Origin: Pseudomonadota bacterium
Lineage (GTDB): Bacteria > Pseudomonadota > Gammaproteobacteria > Burkholderiales > Rhodocyclaceae
Length of the DNA: 64,000 bases
Assembly (NCBI GenBank): GCA_018262195.1
Contig: JAGTRS010000004.1
Span: forward strand, 62,001 to 126,000
Direction: 5' to 3'
Shown here: positions 17,429 through 26,424 of the stretch, piece after piece
Layout of the letters: each line of letters starts with the position of its first letter
Numbering within the stretch: the first letter of the stretch is position 1
The notes under the pieces: model-generated
The model's database searches: none
Seen by the model: only the letters and a program-made list of their open reading frames with translations
What the model was told of the DNA's origin: nothing
Translations under genes and position numbers: made by a program

Positions 17429-18859
17429 ATGATGAGTTTAGAAAATCAGAACAGGCAGCGGCTTGACCTAGCAAGTTGGCGCTTTAAACCCGGTAAGCTT
17501 GGCTGCCTTGAGGCCGACGCCGGTGAAATCGAATTTAAGCCGCTGACATTAGTATGTGGCCCGAACAATACGGGCAAGACTTGGGTGATGTATGCCCTGT
17601 ATGGATTTCTACGCGATTTCGGATTTGTCAAATTACCCCACCTGGATAGTTTGGCGGAACAGTTAATTCGGGAAGGGCAAGTCAATTGGGATTTTGGCGC
17701 GTGGTTAAACGACAATGCAAACCAAATCATTGTGGCAATCCAGCGAGCAACTCAGCATCGGCTTCCCTCTATATTTCGATGTGACCCCGAGCTTGTTAGG
17801 AACGGGCATTTTGATTGGGAAATTCAGCCAAACGTACTTATCGCTGAAGGTATGGCTCGCTCAATGGACTTTCGTCTTGAAGTAGGACGTGAGAAGAATG
17901 ACGTGCTAAGGCTCGTAAAGGGAACTGACGATACAAATTTAAATATAACGTTGCTTTCCGGACAGTTTCCAGATGTTTCTCTCTTTCTATCAAACGCGAT
18001 TGCTCGGCATTTAATAGGCAATCCACCTCGGCGCAATGTATTTTTGATGCCTGCCGAGCGTAATGGCCTGCATCTTTTCTACCGTGAATTGGCAAACCGG
18101 CGAACTACACTTTTCCATCATGCAACGAAAAAAGACAAAGAATTTGATATTGGAAAGCTGATCCAGGATGTTGTACGTTCCCGATATGCGGAACCCATTG
18201 CTGATTACATCGATTGGCTGAACGACTTACCTGATATTCGAAAGAAAAAAGGACCGTTCCACGAACTTGCTGAAAAGATTAAACAGCTTGTTGGAGGGCG
18301 CTATGATATTGATGCCGAAGGCGACATAACCTTTACTCCTAAGAAGAAAAGAGGAAGTAGCGATACTCCTCCGAAAATGGATTTGCACCTGACATCCTCA
18401 ACCGTAAAGAGTTTGTTTGGTTTGTGGGCTTACTTGGAGTTTGACGCCCAGCCAGGCGATGTTTTGATGATTGATGAGCCAGAGCTAAATCTACATCCAA
18501 GTAATCAGAGACAGTTGGCAAGGCTGCTTGCACGTATGGCTAATAGCGATTTGCGAGTTGTTATTAGCACGCATAGCGATTACTTAGTTCGAGAAATGAA
18601 TTCGTTGATTATGCTTTCGAACCCGGGTACGGTTCAGAAAGAACTGATGCAGCGATTTAGCTATAGTGAGGAGGAAATACTTAACCCAAAAATGGTAGGC
18701 GCTTGGTTGTTCTGTGACCGCCGTATTTCACCAATGGAAATTGATGCCACCGAAGGGATCAACGCGGAAACTTTTGACAAGGAAATTCATAGCCTTAATG
18801 AAACGAGCGATGATATCTATTACGCCTATCAGAATTCTGAAAAAGGAGCCGATAAGTGA
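17429..18859 (+). CDS. ABC/AAA-type ATPase of a putative two-gene defence module
   Basis: A 476-residue ATPase of the AAA_15/AAA_21 (OLD/RecF-like) kind. Walker A is GPNNTGKT (about residues 44-51), a signature-like LTSSTVKSLFGLWAYL precedes Walker B with DVLMIDEPELNLHP, and the switch His is in VVISTHSDYLV. Such ATPases drive anti-phage modules such as Septu, Gabija and PARIS, in partnership with a nuclease. I chose the ATG pair at 17429-17434, preceded by GAGG; an ATG at 17396 would add 11 residues. The next gene starts inside its stop codon. The codons are visibly AT-richer than those of neighbours, suggesting transfer. I recognise no exact family. Confidence 0.75.
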   Translation: MMSLENQNRQRLDLASWRFKPGKLGCLEADAGEIEFKPLTLVCGPNNTGKTWVMYALYGFLRDFGFVKLPHLDSLAEQLIREGQVNWDFGAWLNDNANQIIVAIQRATQHRLPSIFRCDPELVRNGHFDWEIQPNVLIAEGMARSMDFRLEVGREKNDVLRLVKGTDDTNLNITLLSGQFPDVSLFLSNAIARHLIGNPPRRNVFLMPAERNGLHLFYRELANRRTTLFHHATKKDKEFDIGKLIQDVVRSRYAEPIADYIDWLNDLPDIRKKKGPFHELAEKIKQLVGGRYDIDAEGDITFTPKKKRGSSDTPPKMDLHLTSSTVKSLFGLWAYLEFDAQPGDVLMIDEPELNLHPSNQRQLARLLARMANSDLRVVISTHSDYLVREMNSLIMLSNPGTVQKELMQRFSYSEEEILNPKMVGAWLFCDRRISPMEIDATEGINAETFDKEIHSLNETSDDIYYAYQNSEKGADK

Positions 18860-19416
18860 CAGCGCTGGTTAATATTTTCGGCCAACTTATCCATGAAAAC
18901 TGGAAGCTCGAATGCAAGGATGCCGATTGGTTCGTTCGTGAAAACAGTAAGACTGAAAATCCTGAACTCAGGATTTCTGGGGCATCTGCGCTTGGTTTTT
19001 CTCTAGACAAAGGAGATGGAAGCGACCCCTGGCCTTTCTTGGCCGCATTGCCCGGTATGCGCAAAGTTTGTGATGCAATTCTGGTCACACAGATCGAAGA
19101 TGTTTCCTATGTGATCGCTGTGGAAATGAAATCTGGCAATACGGGCAAGGCTCCTAAGCAGATTGCGAGTACGTGGCACTTCACGGAATGGCTGCGAGAA
19201 TTACTAAAACTGAATGGACACTGGGACTGCGATTGGAAATTCTGCGGTCTTATAAGCTCTACACCGCGCCGGCAGGAGAAGAAAGGCACTTCTAGGCGCC
19301 GCTTAAAAATGACTGTGAATGAAAGTAGCAAAGGGTATCGAGTTGCTCATATATGTAACGAACGCCGTTTAAATTTATGGGATTTCCATAGAGAAATGAC
19401 AGCGATAAATACCTAG
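18856..19416 (+). CDS. putative PD-(D/E)XK-type nuclease partner of ATPase
   Basis: A 186-residue protein starting with GTG, which overlaps the ATPase stop (GTGA), with AAAAGGAG 7 bases upstream. The core region D73 (KVCDAILV) - 16 residues - E90-x-K92 (YVIAVEMKSG) has the order and hydrophobic context of a PD-(D/E)XK nuclease active site, followed by an amphipathic helix with Gln (KQIASTWHFTEWLRELL). No DUF4435/TOPRIM or HNH motif is seen, so it is not a standard PARIS, Gabija or Septu effector. Function as the toxic or cleaving arm of a defence pair is inferred. Confidence 0.55.
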   Translation: MTALVNIFGQLIHENWKLECKDADWFVRENSKTENPELRISGASALGFSLDKGDGSDPWPFLAALPGMRKVCDAILVTQIEDVSYVIAVEMKSGNTGKAPKQIASTWHFTEWLRELLKLNGHWDCDWKFCGLISSTPRRQEKKGTSRRRLKMTVNESSKGYRVAHICNERRLNLWDFHREMTAINT

Positions 19417-19772
19417 TTTGGCAATCAAACCCTTTAGGGCCTGCAACCTAATTTTGACGAGCAAAATGCTCCGTATCACAGATGCCTCCGCTTCTTCTAA
19501 TGCTGAATTGACTCGCATAAACGCCAGCATTCGACGACTGCTCTACACCAGTACCTGCGGTTGAACTACTGAGGTGACTAATAGCAGCAACGGGCACGAA
19601 ACCAACCTTCATTTGACTCGATATCGCCGGCCATGAGATGGCTACGGCCACCGGCAATTTTGGTCAAGATTGAAATTCTTCAACCGTGGGCTCGCGGCAT
19701 AGTTTCCGGCTACGTTACCCGACCAGCAGCACCGATGCTTCCCGCTTGGTCGGGCGCCAGCCCCAACTTCGA
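19417..19772. other. intergenic stretch after nuclease gene
   Basis: About 355 bases between the nuclease gene and the convergent GFA gene. A short open frame on the minus strand has no family resemblance and no ribosome site. GC content rises again from left to right, marking the likely right edge of the AT-rich module. I see no repeats, tRNA or IS remnants. Confidence 0.4.
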
Positions 19773-20189
19773 TCAAGCAGGCAGCTTGGGAAAGCGCGGC
19801 AGCCCGTCCTGGCATTCGCCCCAGGGTTGGGCGCTGTCGCAATAGATGTGCATGCCGGGCTGGATTTGTGCCGGGGCATCGAGGCTGGCGGCGCGCACGA
19901 ACTGCAGGTCGGGCATGACCGTGACTTCAGTAAACAGGGGTGCCCCGCAGGTCGGGCAGAAGTGCCGGATGACCGGCTGCCCGCTGTCGCCGGTATAGGC
20001 ATAGGTTGAGGTCTTGCCTTGCAGTAGATGGAAAGCCGCCTTGGGCACCGCGAACACGGTAGCCATTGCCGCACCGCTCGAGCGCTGGCAATCGCGGCAA
20101 TGGCAATGTGCTGCCATCACCGGCTCGCCGTCGCATTGGTAACGCACCGCACCGCAACTGCAGCCACCTGCCAGGGAAATGTCGCTCAT
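19773..20189 (-). CDS. GFA-family (CENP-V/GFA domain) zinc protein
   Basis: A 138-residue protein with the paired Cys zinc motifs of the glutathione-dependent formaldehyde-activating (GFA) family: GGCSCGAVRYQC, CHCRDCQRSSG and FCPTCGAPL. Enzymatic role is uncertain for most members. The second ATG (20189) is best spaced from the AAAGGAG site; an adjacent ATG at 20192 is possible. It follows the todT-like gene by 57 bases on the same strand and could share its transcript. Confidence 0.8.
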   Translation of the reverse strand: MSDISLAGGCSCGAVRYQCDGEPVMAAHCHCRDCQRSSGAAMATVFAVPKAAFHLLQGKTSTYAYTGDSGQPVIRHFCPTCGAPLFTEVTVMPDLQFVRAASLDAPAQIQPGMHIYCDSAQPWGECQDGLPRFPKLPA

Positions 20190-20245
20190 CATGTCTCCTT
20201 TATGTGTCGTTGTTGAAACCTGCTTCCCCGCCCCAGCCTTCGCAC

Positions 20246-20872
20246 TCAACTGCCTTGTTTCAGGCGCTGCATGGCGAGCGCCAGTTCGGGCAGCGAGCGA
20301 AAACGCATCTTGCTCATGACGTTGTGCCGATGCACCTTGATCGTGCTTTCCGAGATGCCGAGGTCGAGGGCAATCACCTTGTTTGGCTTGCCCTGTGTGG
20401 CCATGACCAGCACCTCTTTCTCGCGCGGGGTCAGCTGGTCGTAACGCGCCTGCAGGTCGGCGATTTCGAGCTTCTTGTGGAATTCGCTGCTAACGCGCGA
20501 AAGGGCCGAGGTAATGGCGCGCATCAGGGCGAAATCCTCGAACGGTTTCTTCAGGAAATCGATGGCCCCGGCCTTCATGGCGCGCACGGCATCCGGCACG
20601 TCACCGTGGCCGGTAATGAAGATGATGGGCACCTCCCAGCCGCGACGCGCCAGTTCATCCTGCAACGACAGGCCATCGAGACCGGGCATGCGGACGTCGA
20701 GCACGACGCAGGAAAAATCCTTGAGGCGCTCGAGCGCCAGAAAATCGAGCGGCGAGGCAAACACCTCGACGGCCATGCCCTCGGCACGGATCAGACTGCT
20801 CAGCGATTCGCGGATGGAAACATCGTCATCAACGACATAGACGGTCGGCGAGGTGGTCGTGGTACTTGTCAT
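20246..20872 (-). CDS. todT: TodT/FixJ-type response regulator
   Basis: A 208-residue two-component regulator with a receiver domain (phospho-acceptor Asp about residue 59, VVLDVRMPGLDG; Lys in FLKKPF) and a LuxR-type HTH (LTPREKEVLVMATQGKPNKVIALDLGISESTIKVHRHNVMSKM). It overlaps the kinase gene by 4 bases (ATGA), so the two are co-translated. By analogy with Pseudomonas TodST/TmoST it should activate the monooxygenase operon; candidate binding boxes lie upstream of tmoA and the chemotaxis gene. Confidence 0.88.
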   Translation of the reverse strand: MTSTTTTSPTVYVVDDDVSIRESLSSLIRAEGMAVEVFASPLDFLALERLKDFSCVVLDVRMPGLDGLSLQDELARRGWEVPIIFITGHGDVPDAVRAMKAGAIDFLKKPFEDFALMRAITSALSRVSSEFHKKLEIADLQARYDQLTPREKEVLVMATQGKPNKVIALDLGISESTIKVHRHNVMSKMRFRSLPELALAMQRLKQGS

Positions 20873-23757
20873 GAGATTTTTGCCGGAATGCAGAACGCGA
20901 AGCGGGCTCCTCCCGCCCCTGAGGCATCGAGCCACAGCGTGCCGCCGTGGCTTTCGACAATGGATTTGCTGATCGCCAGGCCCATGCCCAGTCCGTCGCT
21001 CTTGGTCGAATGAAAAGGCTCGAAGATCGCGGCGGCAATTTCATCAGGAACGCCCGGCCCGCTATCTTCAACCGAAAACAGCATGCCGCAGGCCGGGTCG
21101 GGGCGGACTTCGACGACGATGCGGCGCGCCCGGCCTTCCTGGCTGCGCATGGCATCGATCGCATTGACCAGCAGATTCAGGATGACCTGCTGCAGTTGAA
21201 CCTGATCGCCCTTCAACACGGGGAGTTGCGGCGCAATGCTGACTTCGACGCGGACTGCCGCCTGGGTCAGGAGGCGCTGCAGCATCTGGATCAGCGCGTC
21301 GATCATCCCGGGGATATTCACCGGCTCCCGCTTCAGGCCTTCCTTTTTCAGGAAGCCGCGAATCCGCGTAATCACGTTGCCGGCATGGGCGGCATCACGA
21401 TGCACCCGCTGCAGCGCGGCCACGACCTCGTGATAGTCCGGTTCCTCGCGCTCCAGCCAGCGCAATGCGGCGTGGCTGTTGGTCACGATGGCGGCCAATG
21501 GCTGATTGACCTCATGGGCAATCGAGGCGACCAGTTCTCCCATGGTGGTCAGGCGCGAGACGCGGGCCAGATCGGCCTGCGTCTTGGCAAGCGCATCCTC
21601 GGCGGTCTTCTGCGCCGACAGATCCTCGACGATAACGGCGATCCGCGGCCCCTCACGATCGACAATCGGGATCACCGAGGCACAGACCTTGGCCCACAGG
21701 TAGCTGCCATCCTTGCGCTCGTAGCGCTTCTGCAACTGGTAGCTACCGCGCCGTCCCTCGAGCAGGCTGTAGACGTTATCCAGCGTCGTCGCCCTTTCCG
21801 AGGCTTCGCTGAGTTCGACCAGCGAAACGCCCAGAATCTCCTGCGGGCCGTAGCCGAGCATCTGTTGCAGCGCCGGATTGGCCTTCATGATCTTGCCGCC
21901 GGTATCGAGCAGGGCAATGCCAACCGCCGTGTTTTCGTAAAAACCCTGCCAGCGGCGTTCGGAAATCTGCAGGGCGCGCATGCCTTCCTGCAGGGACTTC
22001 CGGCTGGCGATCAGGCCATTCGTCAGTTCGCTGATATCGGAGGCCTGCGAATTGAGTTCCTTCTGGAGGATGTCGACCGTCCGCTTCACCGTGACCAGGT
22101 TGCGAACGCGGGCCCGCAGCTCCTGGGGCGAAAAGGGCTTGGTCAGATAGTCCTGAACAAAGCCCTCAAGCAAGGATTCACGCAGCGCATCGTCGGCCCG
22201 GGCAGAGAGCACCAGCACCGGGATATGCGAGGTCTGCAGCCGGCGCAGTTCGTGCACGAAGCGTTCGCCATCCATTTCCGGCATCATCAGGTCGGTGATG
22301 ATGAGATCCGGCGGATTGGCGCAGACCAGTTTCAGCGCCAGCTGGCCGTTCTCGGCCAGAGTCACCTGGTAATCATCGGCCAGCACATCGTAAAGAAACT
22401 GGCGAAGGTCCGGATTGTCCTCGGCGACCACGATGCGGGGATGCCCCAGGTTTTCGGGAAGCTTTGGCGGCTCGCAATGCCTGGGCAGTTCAACGTGCTC
22501 AAGCGCCGGCACCCAGCCGGCATCGCGCGCCCTGACGAAGGCACCCGCCGGCGCGCGCAGGGGCAACTCAACCTGGAACAAGGCACCGCGCTCGGGCGCA
22601 TCAAGCAGTGTGATCGTGCCGTGATGCAGTTCAACGAACTCCTTGACGATATTGAGTCCGAGGCCACTGCCCTTGGACGAAAGCTCGTCCGCCCCCTGGG
22701 CGTAACGATCGAAGACCGGGCCTTTCAGATGGTCGGGAACGCCCGGGCCACTATCCTGAACGCTGAGCAGGACCCGCTCGCCGGGCAAGCGGTCGAATGA
22801 ACAGCGGATCCGCCCGCCATGCGGGGTAAATTTGAAGGCATTCGAGAGCAGGTTGGTAATGACCCGAACGAACTTCGCCCGGTCGACATCCGCGTAGAGC
22901 TCCTCTTCGCCGGCAAACGACAGGCTGATCCCGCGCTCTTCGGCCGCCGCCTCAAATTCATCGGCCACCTCGCGGACCAGACCGACGATATCGGCGCACA
23001 CGTACACCAGCGGCATTTCACCGGCATCGATCCGGGCCAGGTCGAGCAGATCGTTAACCTGCTGGAGTAGCGCCTGAGCATTGCGCTTGATAGTGGCCAG
23101 CCGGAAGTGCTCACGTTCGGCAATGCCGCCGGATGACTGCAGCAACTGGTTTACCGGCCCCAGAATGAGGGTCAGCGGCGTTCTCAGTTCATGGCTGACG
23201 TTGGCAAAGAATTTCGTCTTGAAGCCGTCGATTTCGCGCAGCTTCTCGAGTGCCGCGTGCACCTCGTTGTTGCGGCGGGTCAGTTCCGCCTCGATGGCAA
23301 TCTTTTCCGAGATGTTCCGCCCCTCGGGCAGCAGGAAGGCAACCCGGCCCGCGTCATCGTAAATGGGCGTCAGGGAAAAATCGACAACAATGGTCCGGCT
23401 GCCATGGGATTCACCGTAAATCTCGATGTCGCAACGGACAAATTTTCCGCTTCCCGCCTCTTCGACCATCGAGCGCACACGGTTTCGCGTCTCCTCCGAG
23501 AGCGCCCACCAGCGAGCCTCCCAGAAGGGCTTGCCGACCACTTCGTGCAAGCCGACCCCGGCGCCATCCAGCGCAGCCTGGTTGATCTCGATGACGTTGC
23601 CCTCGACATCAAGCAAGCCGAGAAACTGGTACATCGAATCAAGGATGATTCGAGCCAGTTTCTGACGCCTGACATCGTGCGAGTCATCGTCCGAGAGTTC
23701 GACCCCCTTCACGGATGTTCCCCGCAAATTCGGCCCGAAGCGTGAATTTTGTGCCAT
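20869..23757 (-). CDS. todS: TodS/TutC-type double hybrid sensor kinase for aromatic hydrocarbons
   Basis: A 962-residue cytoplasmic kinase with the rare TodS order: PAS1 (about 40-155), HisKA/HATPase 1 (His about 189, FFANVSHELRTPL), internal receiver (about 450-570), PAS2, and HisKA/HATPase 2 (SIAHEVNQPLAAI). PAS1 keeps aromatic residues in MYQFLGLLD and GKPFWEARWW, where TodS binds toluene. There are no membrane helices. The ATG at 23757 (MAQNSRFGPN) gives a TodS-like N terminus; a TTG at 23805 would add 16 residues but lies inside the upstream terminator. It signals to the adjacent TodT-like regulator. Confidence 0.9.
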   Translation of the reverse strand: MAQNSRFGPNLRGTSVKGVELSDDDSHDVRRQKLARIILDSMYQFLGLLDVEGNVIEINQAALDGAGVGLHEVVGKPFWEARWWALSEETRNRVRSMVEEAGSGKFVRCDIEIYGESHGSRTIVVDFSLTPIYDDAGRVAFLLPEGRNISEKIAIEAELTRRNNEVHAALEKLREIDGFKTKFFANVSHELRTPLTLILGPVNQLLQSSGGIAEREHFRLATIKRNAQALLQQVNDLLDLARIDAGEMPLVYVCADIVGLVREVADEFEAAAEERGISLSFAGEEELYADVDRAKFVRVITNLLSNAFKFTPHGGRIRCSFDRLPGERVLLSVQDSGPGVPDHLKGPVFDRYAQGADELSSKGSGLGLNIVKEFVELHHGTITLLDAPERGALFQVELPLRAPAGAFVRARDAGWVPALEHVELPRHCEPPKLPENLGHPRIVVAEDNPDLRQFLYDVLADDYQVTLAENGQLALKLVCANPPDLIITDLMMPEMDGERFVHELRRLQTSHIPVLVLSARADDALRESLLEGFVQDYLTKPFSPQELRARVRNLVTVKRTVDILQKELNSQASDISELTNGLIASRKSLQEGMRALQISERRWQGFYENTAVGIALLDTGGKIMKANPALQQMLGYGPQEILGVSLVELSEASERATTLDNVYSLLEGRRGSYQLQKRYERKDGSYLWAKVCASVIPIVDREGPRIAVIVEDLSAQKTAEDALAKTQADLARVSRLTTMGELVASIAHEVNQPLAAIVTNSHAALRWLEREEPDYHEVVAALQRVHRDAAHAGNVITRIRGFLKKEGLKREPVNIPGMIDALIQMLQRLLTQAAVRVEVSIAPQLPVLKGDQVQLQQVILNLLVNAIDAMRSQEGRARRIVVEVRPDPACGMLFSVEDSGPGVPDEIAAAIFEPFHSTKSDGLGMGLAISKSIVESHGGTLWLDASGAGGARFAFCIPAKIS

Positions 23758-23802
23758 GAACGCATCGCAACAACTAAGAGACGTAAAGCATCCAACACTC
23801 TC

Positions 23803-23829
23803 CAAAAAAAAGCGAGGCTAGCCTCGCTT
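23803..23829 (-). terminator. rho-independent terminator after FadL-type gene
   Basis: On the minus strand AAGCGAGGC-TA-GCCTCGCTT forms a perfect 9-bp stem followed by a run of eight T. It follows the FadL gene (stop at 23864) and precedes todS, so the tmo-fadL transcript mostly ends here and todST must have its own promoter or rely on read-through. Confidence 0.85.
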
Positions 23830-23863
23830 GAAAAGCCCCTAAGGAGGTTGGGGCGGGGCTTGA

Positions 23864-25264
23864 TCAGAAGCTGAGGGTGTAATTGACCGTCGCGTTGTTT
23901 TGCGAATGCTTGACCTCGATCGGCTCAGACGTGTTCGGCAGGCTGCTGTTGGACATCTTTTCGCGGAGCGCGTGGGAGAAGGCAAAGTCGATACGGCTCG
24001 TCGGCGAGAACTTGTACGATAAGCCCAACGACAGGTGCTTGCTCGGCGTGGCCGGAATCACCGCGAACAGCGTTGAGGAACGCAAGGCCTGGGTAGCGAA
24101 GCGCATGCCGCCGCGCAAGGTCAGCTGGTCGTTCATGGCGTAGGACGTTCCCAGGGAGAGGATGGTCTGATCCTTGTAGTCCTGCGGCAGCAGGATGTTG
24201 AGAGTCCCACCGCTGGCGGCCGGCACAGCAGCGCTCGGGTCAGCGACGAAGGCCACCTTGATGTCCTTCATCACATCCTTCCAGAAGACCTGCGACACAT
24301 CGACGGCCACTGTCCATTGCGCATTCAACCGCTGGTTGATGCCGAGGTCGAGATGGGCCGGCATCTGGAAGTCCTGGATCTTGATCTTGCCCTTGAGCGG
24401 AATCTGGCCGGCAATGCCGTCCACCGCCGTCAGGGTAGCGCTGCCTTCCATGTCATCCATCTCGCTCTTGAAGGTATAGGAAGCGCCCAGCGTCGTTTCC
24501 GGGGTGGCCTTGTAGATCATGCCCAGCTTGCCGCTGTAACCCCAGGCATCAACACCGCTGCCCAGCGGCTGGTTCTTGGTCAGGCTGAAGTGGGCGCCAC
24601 GCATGTCGGGCAGACCACCCAGCACCGGCACCAGGGTACCGCTGGCCCGGCCGGAAGAAATCAGGCTGCCCACCTGGTCGGCGCCGAGCAGCAGATTCAG
24701 GTTCAGGCCCTGCCACATGGCATCGAAGCTGCCACCGACGGCCAGTTTTTCGCTGACCTTGAAACTCGCTGCAAAGGGGATGTTGAGGACCAGCAGACGG
24801 CTTGAATTATCGAGGCCGGTATTGAGCCCACCGGCTGCCCTGGACAGGAAGCTGCCGGTACCGTACTCGGTGCCGAGGCCGCCCTGCGCAAAGGCGCCAA
24901 CGCCCAGCGCCCAGTCACCGAAACGCTTGGTGTAGGCCAGTTCCGGGGCGGCATACGGCCCCCGGTTGCTGGCGTGTTCGCCGGACGAAACACGTTCGCC
25001 GGTATTCTTGTTCTTGACCTCGATGTCGGTGGACACGATGTCCAGACCACCCATGATCTGGTCGCCTTCCTGCATCAGGGACAGTGTGGCCGGATTGGTC
25101 ATCATGCCGGCCGGGCCGACGTCGTGGGCGACGGCCGTGCCACCCATGCCACGCGATATGGCGCCATAACCTTCCAGGCGGAAAACATCGGTCGCCAAGG
25201 CCAAACCGCTGAAACCGGCCAGTCCGGAAGCCAGCACTGATGCCAGAATTTTTCTTGTCGTCAT
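23864..25264 (-). CDS. FadL/TodX-type outer-membrane hydrocarbon channel
   Basis: A 466-residue outer-membrane beta-barrel protein. A signal peptide (KILASVLASGLAGFSGLALA) precedes a FadL-like N terminus (GYGAISRGMGGTAVAHDVGPAGMMTNPATLSLM). The C terminus ends in an aromatic residue (NYTLSF), as is usual for barrel insertion. TodX/TbuX/XylN relatives let toluene-type compounds cross the outer membrane. The ATG at 25264 is 9 bases from AAAGGAG; ATGs at 25270 and 25273 are alternatives. It follows tmoF by 67 bases as the last gene of the tmo operon. Confidence 0.9.
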   Translation of the reverse strand: MTTRKILASVLASGLAGFSGLALATDVFRLEGYGAISRGMGGTAVAHDVGPAGMMTNPATLSLMQEGDQIMGGLDIVSTDIEVKNKNTGERVSSGEHASNRGPYAAPELAYTKRFGDWALGVGAFAQGGLGTEYGTGSFLSRAAGGLNTGLDNSSRLLVLNIPFAASFKVSEKLAVGGSFDAMWQGLNLNLLLGADQVGSLISSGRASGTLVPVLGGLPDMRGAHFSLTKNQPLGSGVDAWGYSGKLGMIYKATPETTLGASYTFKSEMDDMEGSATLTAVDGIAGQIPLKGKIKIQDFQMPAHLDLGINQRLNAQWTVAVDVSQVFWKDVMKDIKVAFVADPSAAVPAASGGTLNILLPQDYKDQTILSLGTSYAMNDQLTLRGGMRFATQALRSSTLFAVIPATPSKHLSLGLSYKFSPTSRIDFAFSHALREKMSNSSLPNTSEPIEVKHSQNNATVNYTLSF

Positions 25265-25331
25265 CCCCATCATCTCCTTTGTTGTTGAAATTCCGGACGC
25301 TAGGAGCCCCTGCGTCCTTTGCCATGAACCA

Positions 25332-26351
25332 TTAGAAAAAGCGGTCAAAGTGAATCTGTCCGAACGGCACCTTGTGACCGACCATCAGCAGTTCCTGCAG
25401 GGCCTGGGTCATCGGTGGCGGTCCGGCGAAATAGAATTCGTAATCGGGCAGCGTTCCCGGCAAGACGCGCTCCAGCTGGTCGTGCACGTAGCCTGTCGCA
25501 CCGGACCATGCGCTTTCATCGCCGGGGAGTGAAACAACCGGAATGAAGCGGATCCGCTCACCAAAGCCTTCCAGCGAACGGAGCATGTCCTCACCGCAAA
25601 CGTCACGCGGCGTCCGTGCCCCGTAGAAGAAGTAAAGCGTCCTGTCGCCCAGCATGCCGGCCTCGACCGCCCCCCGGGCGATGGAAACCATTGGCGCCAG
25701 ACCGGAACCGCCGGCCACACAGACCAGATCTCGCGGGCTGTCGGTGCGCAGATACGCCACGCCATAGGGGCCATCCAGACCAATCTCGTCACCGACTGCG
25801 AGGCGGTCGAACAGGGTGTGCGTACCCTGCCCATGCGGCACCCGCCGAATCTGGAAATGCCACTCGCGCTGGGCATTGGGCGTATTGGCCAGCGAATAGG
25901 CCCGCGAACCGGTCACTTCAGGCAGATCGAGCATCGCGAACTGGCCAGGCAGGAATTCGGCACTGTCGGCGGCGACAAAGCGGAATTCGCGGATGTCGTG
26001 GGTGATGTCGCGCACCAACGCCAGTTGCGCCGCCCGACGGCGCGGCGGCAGGCGAGGCACATATTCGCCGGCACTGGGGGCCGCGATCGTGATGTCGCCG
26101 CGCGCCCGGCATTGGCAGGCCAGATGCCGGCCACGCTTCTTGTCGCGCTCGGTCAGCCCCGGCGCCTCGGGCCACAAATTCTCGATTTCGCCTTCGACCA
26201 GATCGAATTTGCAGCCGCCACAGCCACCGGAATTGCACTCGTAGGACAGCCCGATACCAGCCCGCAAGGCGGCGCGCAGGATGCTGTCCTCTGCCGCCTG
26301 CACGAATGTGCTGCCATCTTTCTGATTGGTGATTCTTGCCTGATCGCTCAT
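25332..26351 (-). CDS. tmoF: toluene/benzene monooxygenase NADH reductase
   Basis: A 339-residue oxidoreductase. The N-terminal plant-type [2Fe-2S] domain has CNSGGCGGCKF with a distal Cys in ACQCRA, then FAD-binding SRAYSLAN and NAD-binding VAGGSGLAPMVS segments, ending FAGPPPMTQAL. It feeds electrons to the Rieske ferredoxin TmoC. The ATG at 26351 (MSDQARITN) is selected; the longer frame is Arg-rich and unlike the family. It is the sixth gene of tmoABCDEF. Confidence 0.9.
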   Translation of the reverse strand: MSDQARITNQKDGSTFVQAAEDSILRAALRAGIGLSYECNSGGCGGCKFDLVEGEIENLWPEAPGLTERDKKRGRHLACQCRARGDITIAAPSAGEYVPRLPPRRRAAQLALVRDITHDIREFRFVAADSAEFLPGQFAMLDLPEVTGSRAYSLANTPNAQREWHFQIRRVPHGQGTHTLFDRLAVGDEIGLDGPYGVAYLRTDSPRDLVCVAGGSGLAPMVSIARGAVEAGMLGDRTLYFFYGARTPRDVCGEDMLRSLEGFGERIRFIPVVSLPGDESAWSGATGYVHDQLERVLPGTLPDYEFYFAGPPPMTQALQELLMVGHKVPFGQIHFDRFF

Positions 26352-26424
26352 GGTCCCTCGGTCACGGAAACAGATGCCCGGGAGACGCAAAGCGCCCCCC
26401 GGAACGGTGTTAACAGACGCCGCC

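Noticed and set aside
19448..19657. 69-codon minus-strand open frame after the nuclease gene
   Set aside because: No ribosome site, no family resemblance, low-complexity Ser/Ala composition.
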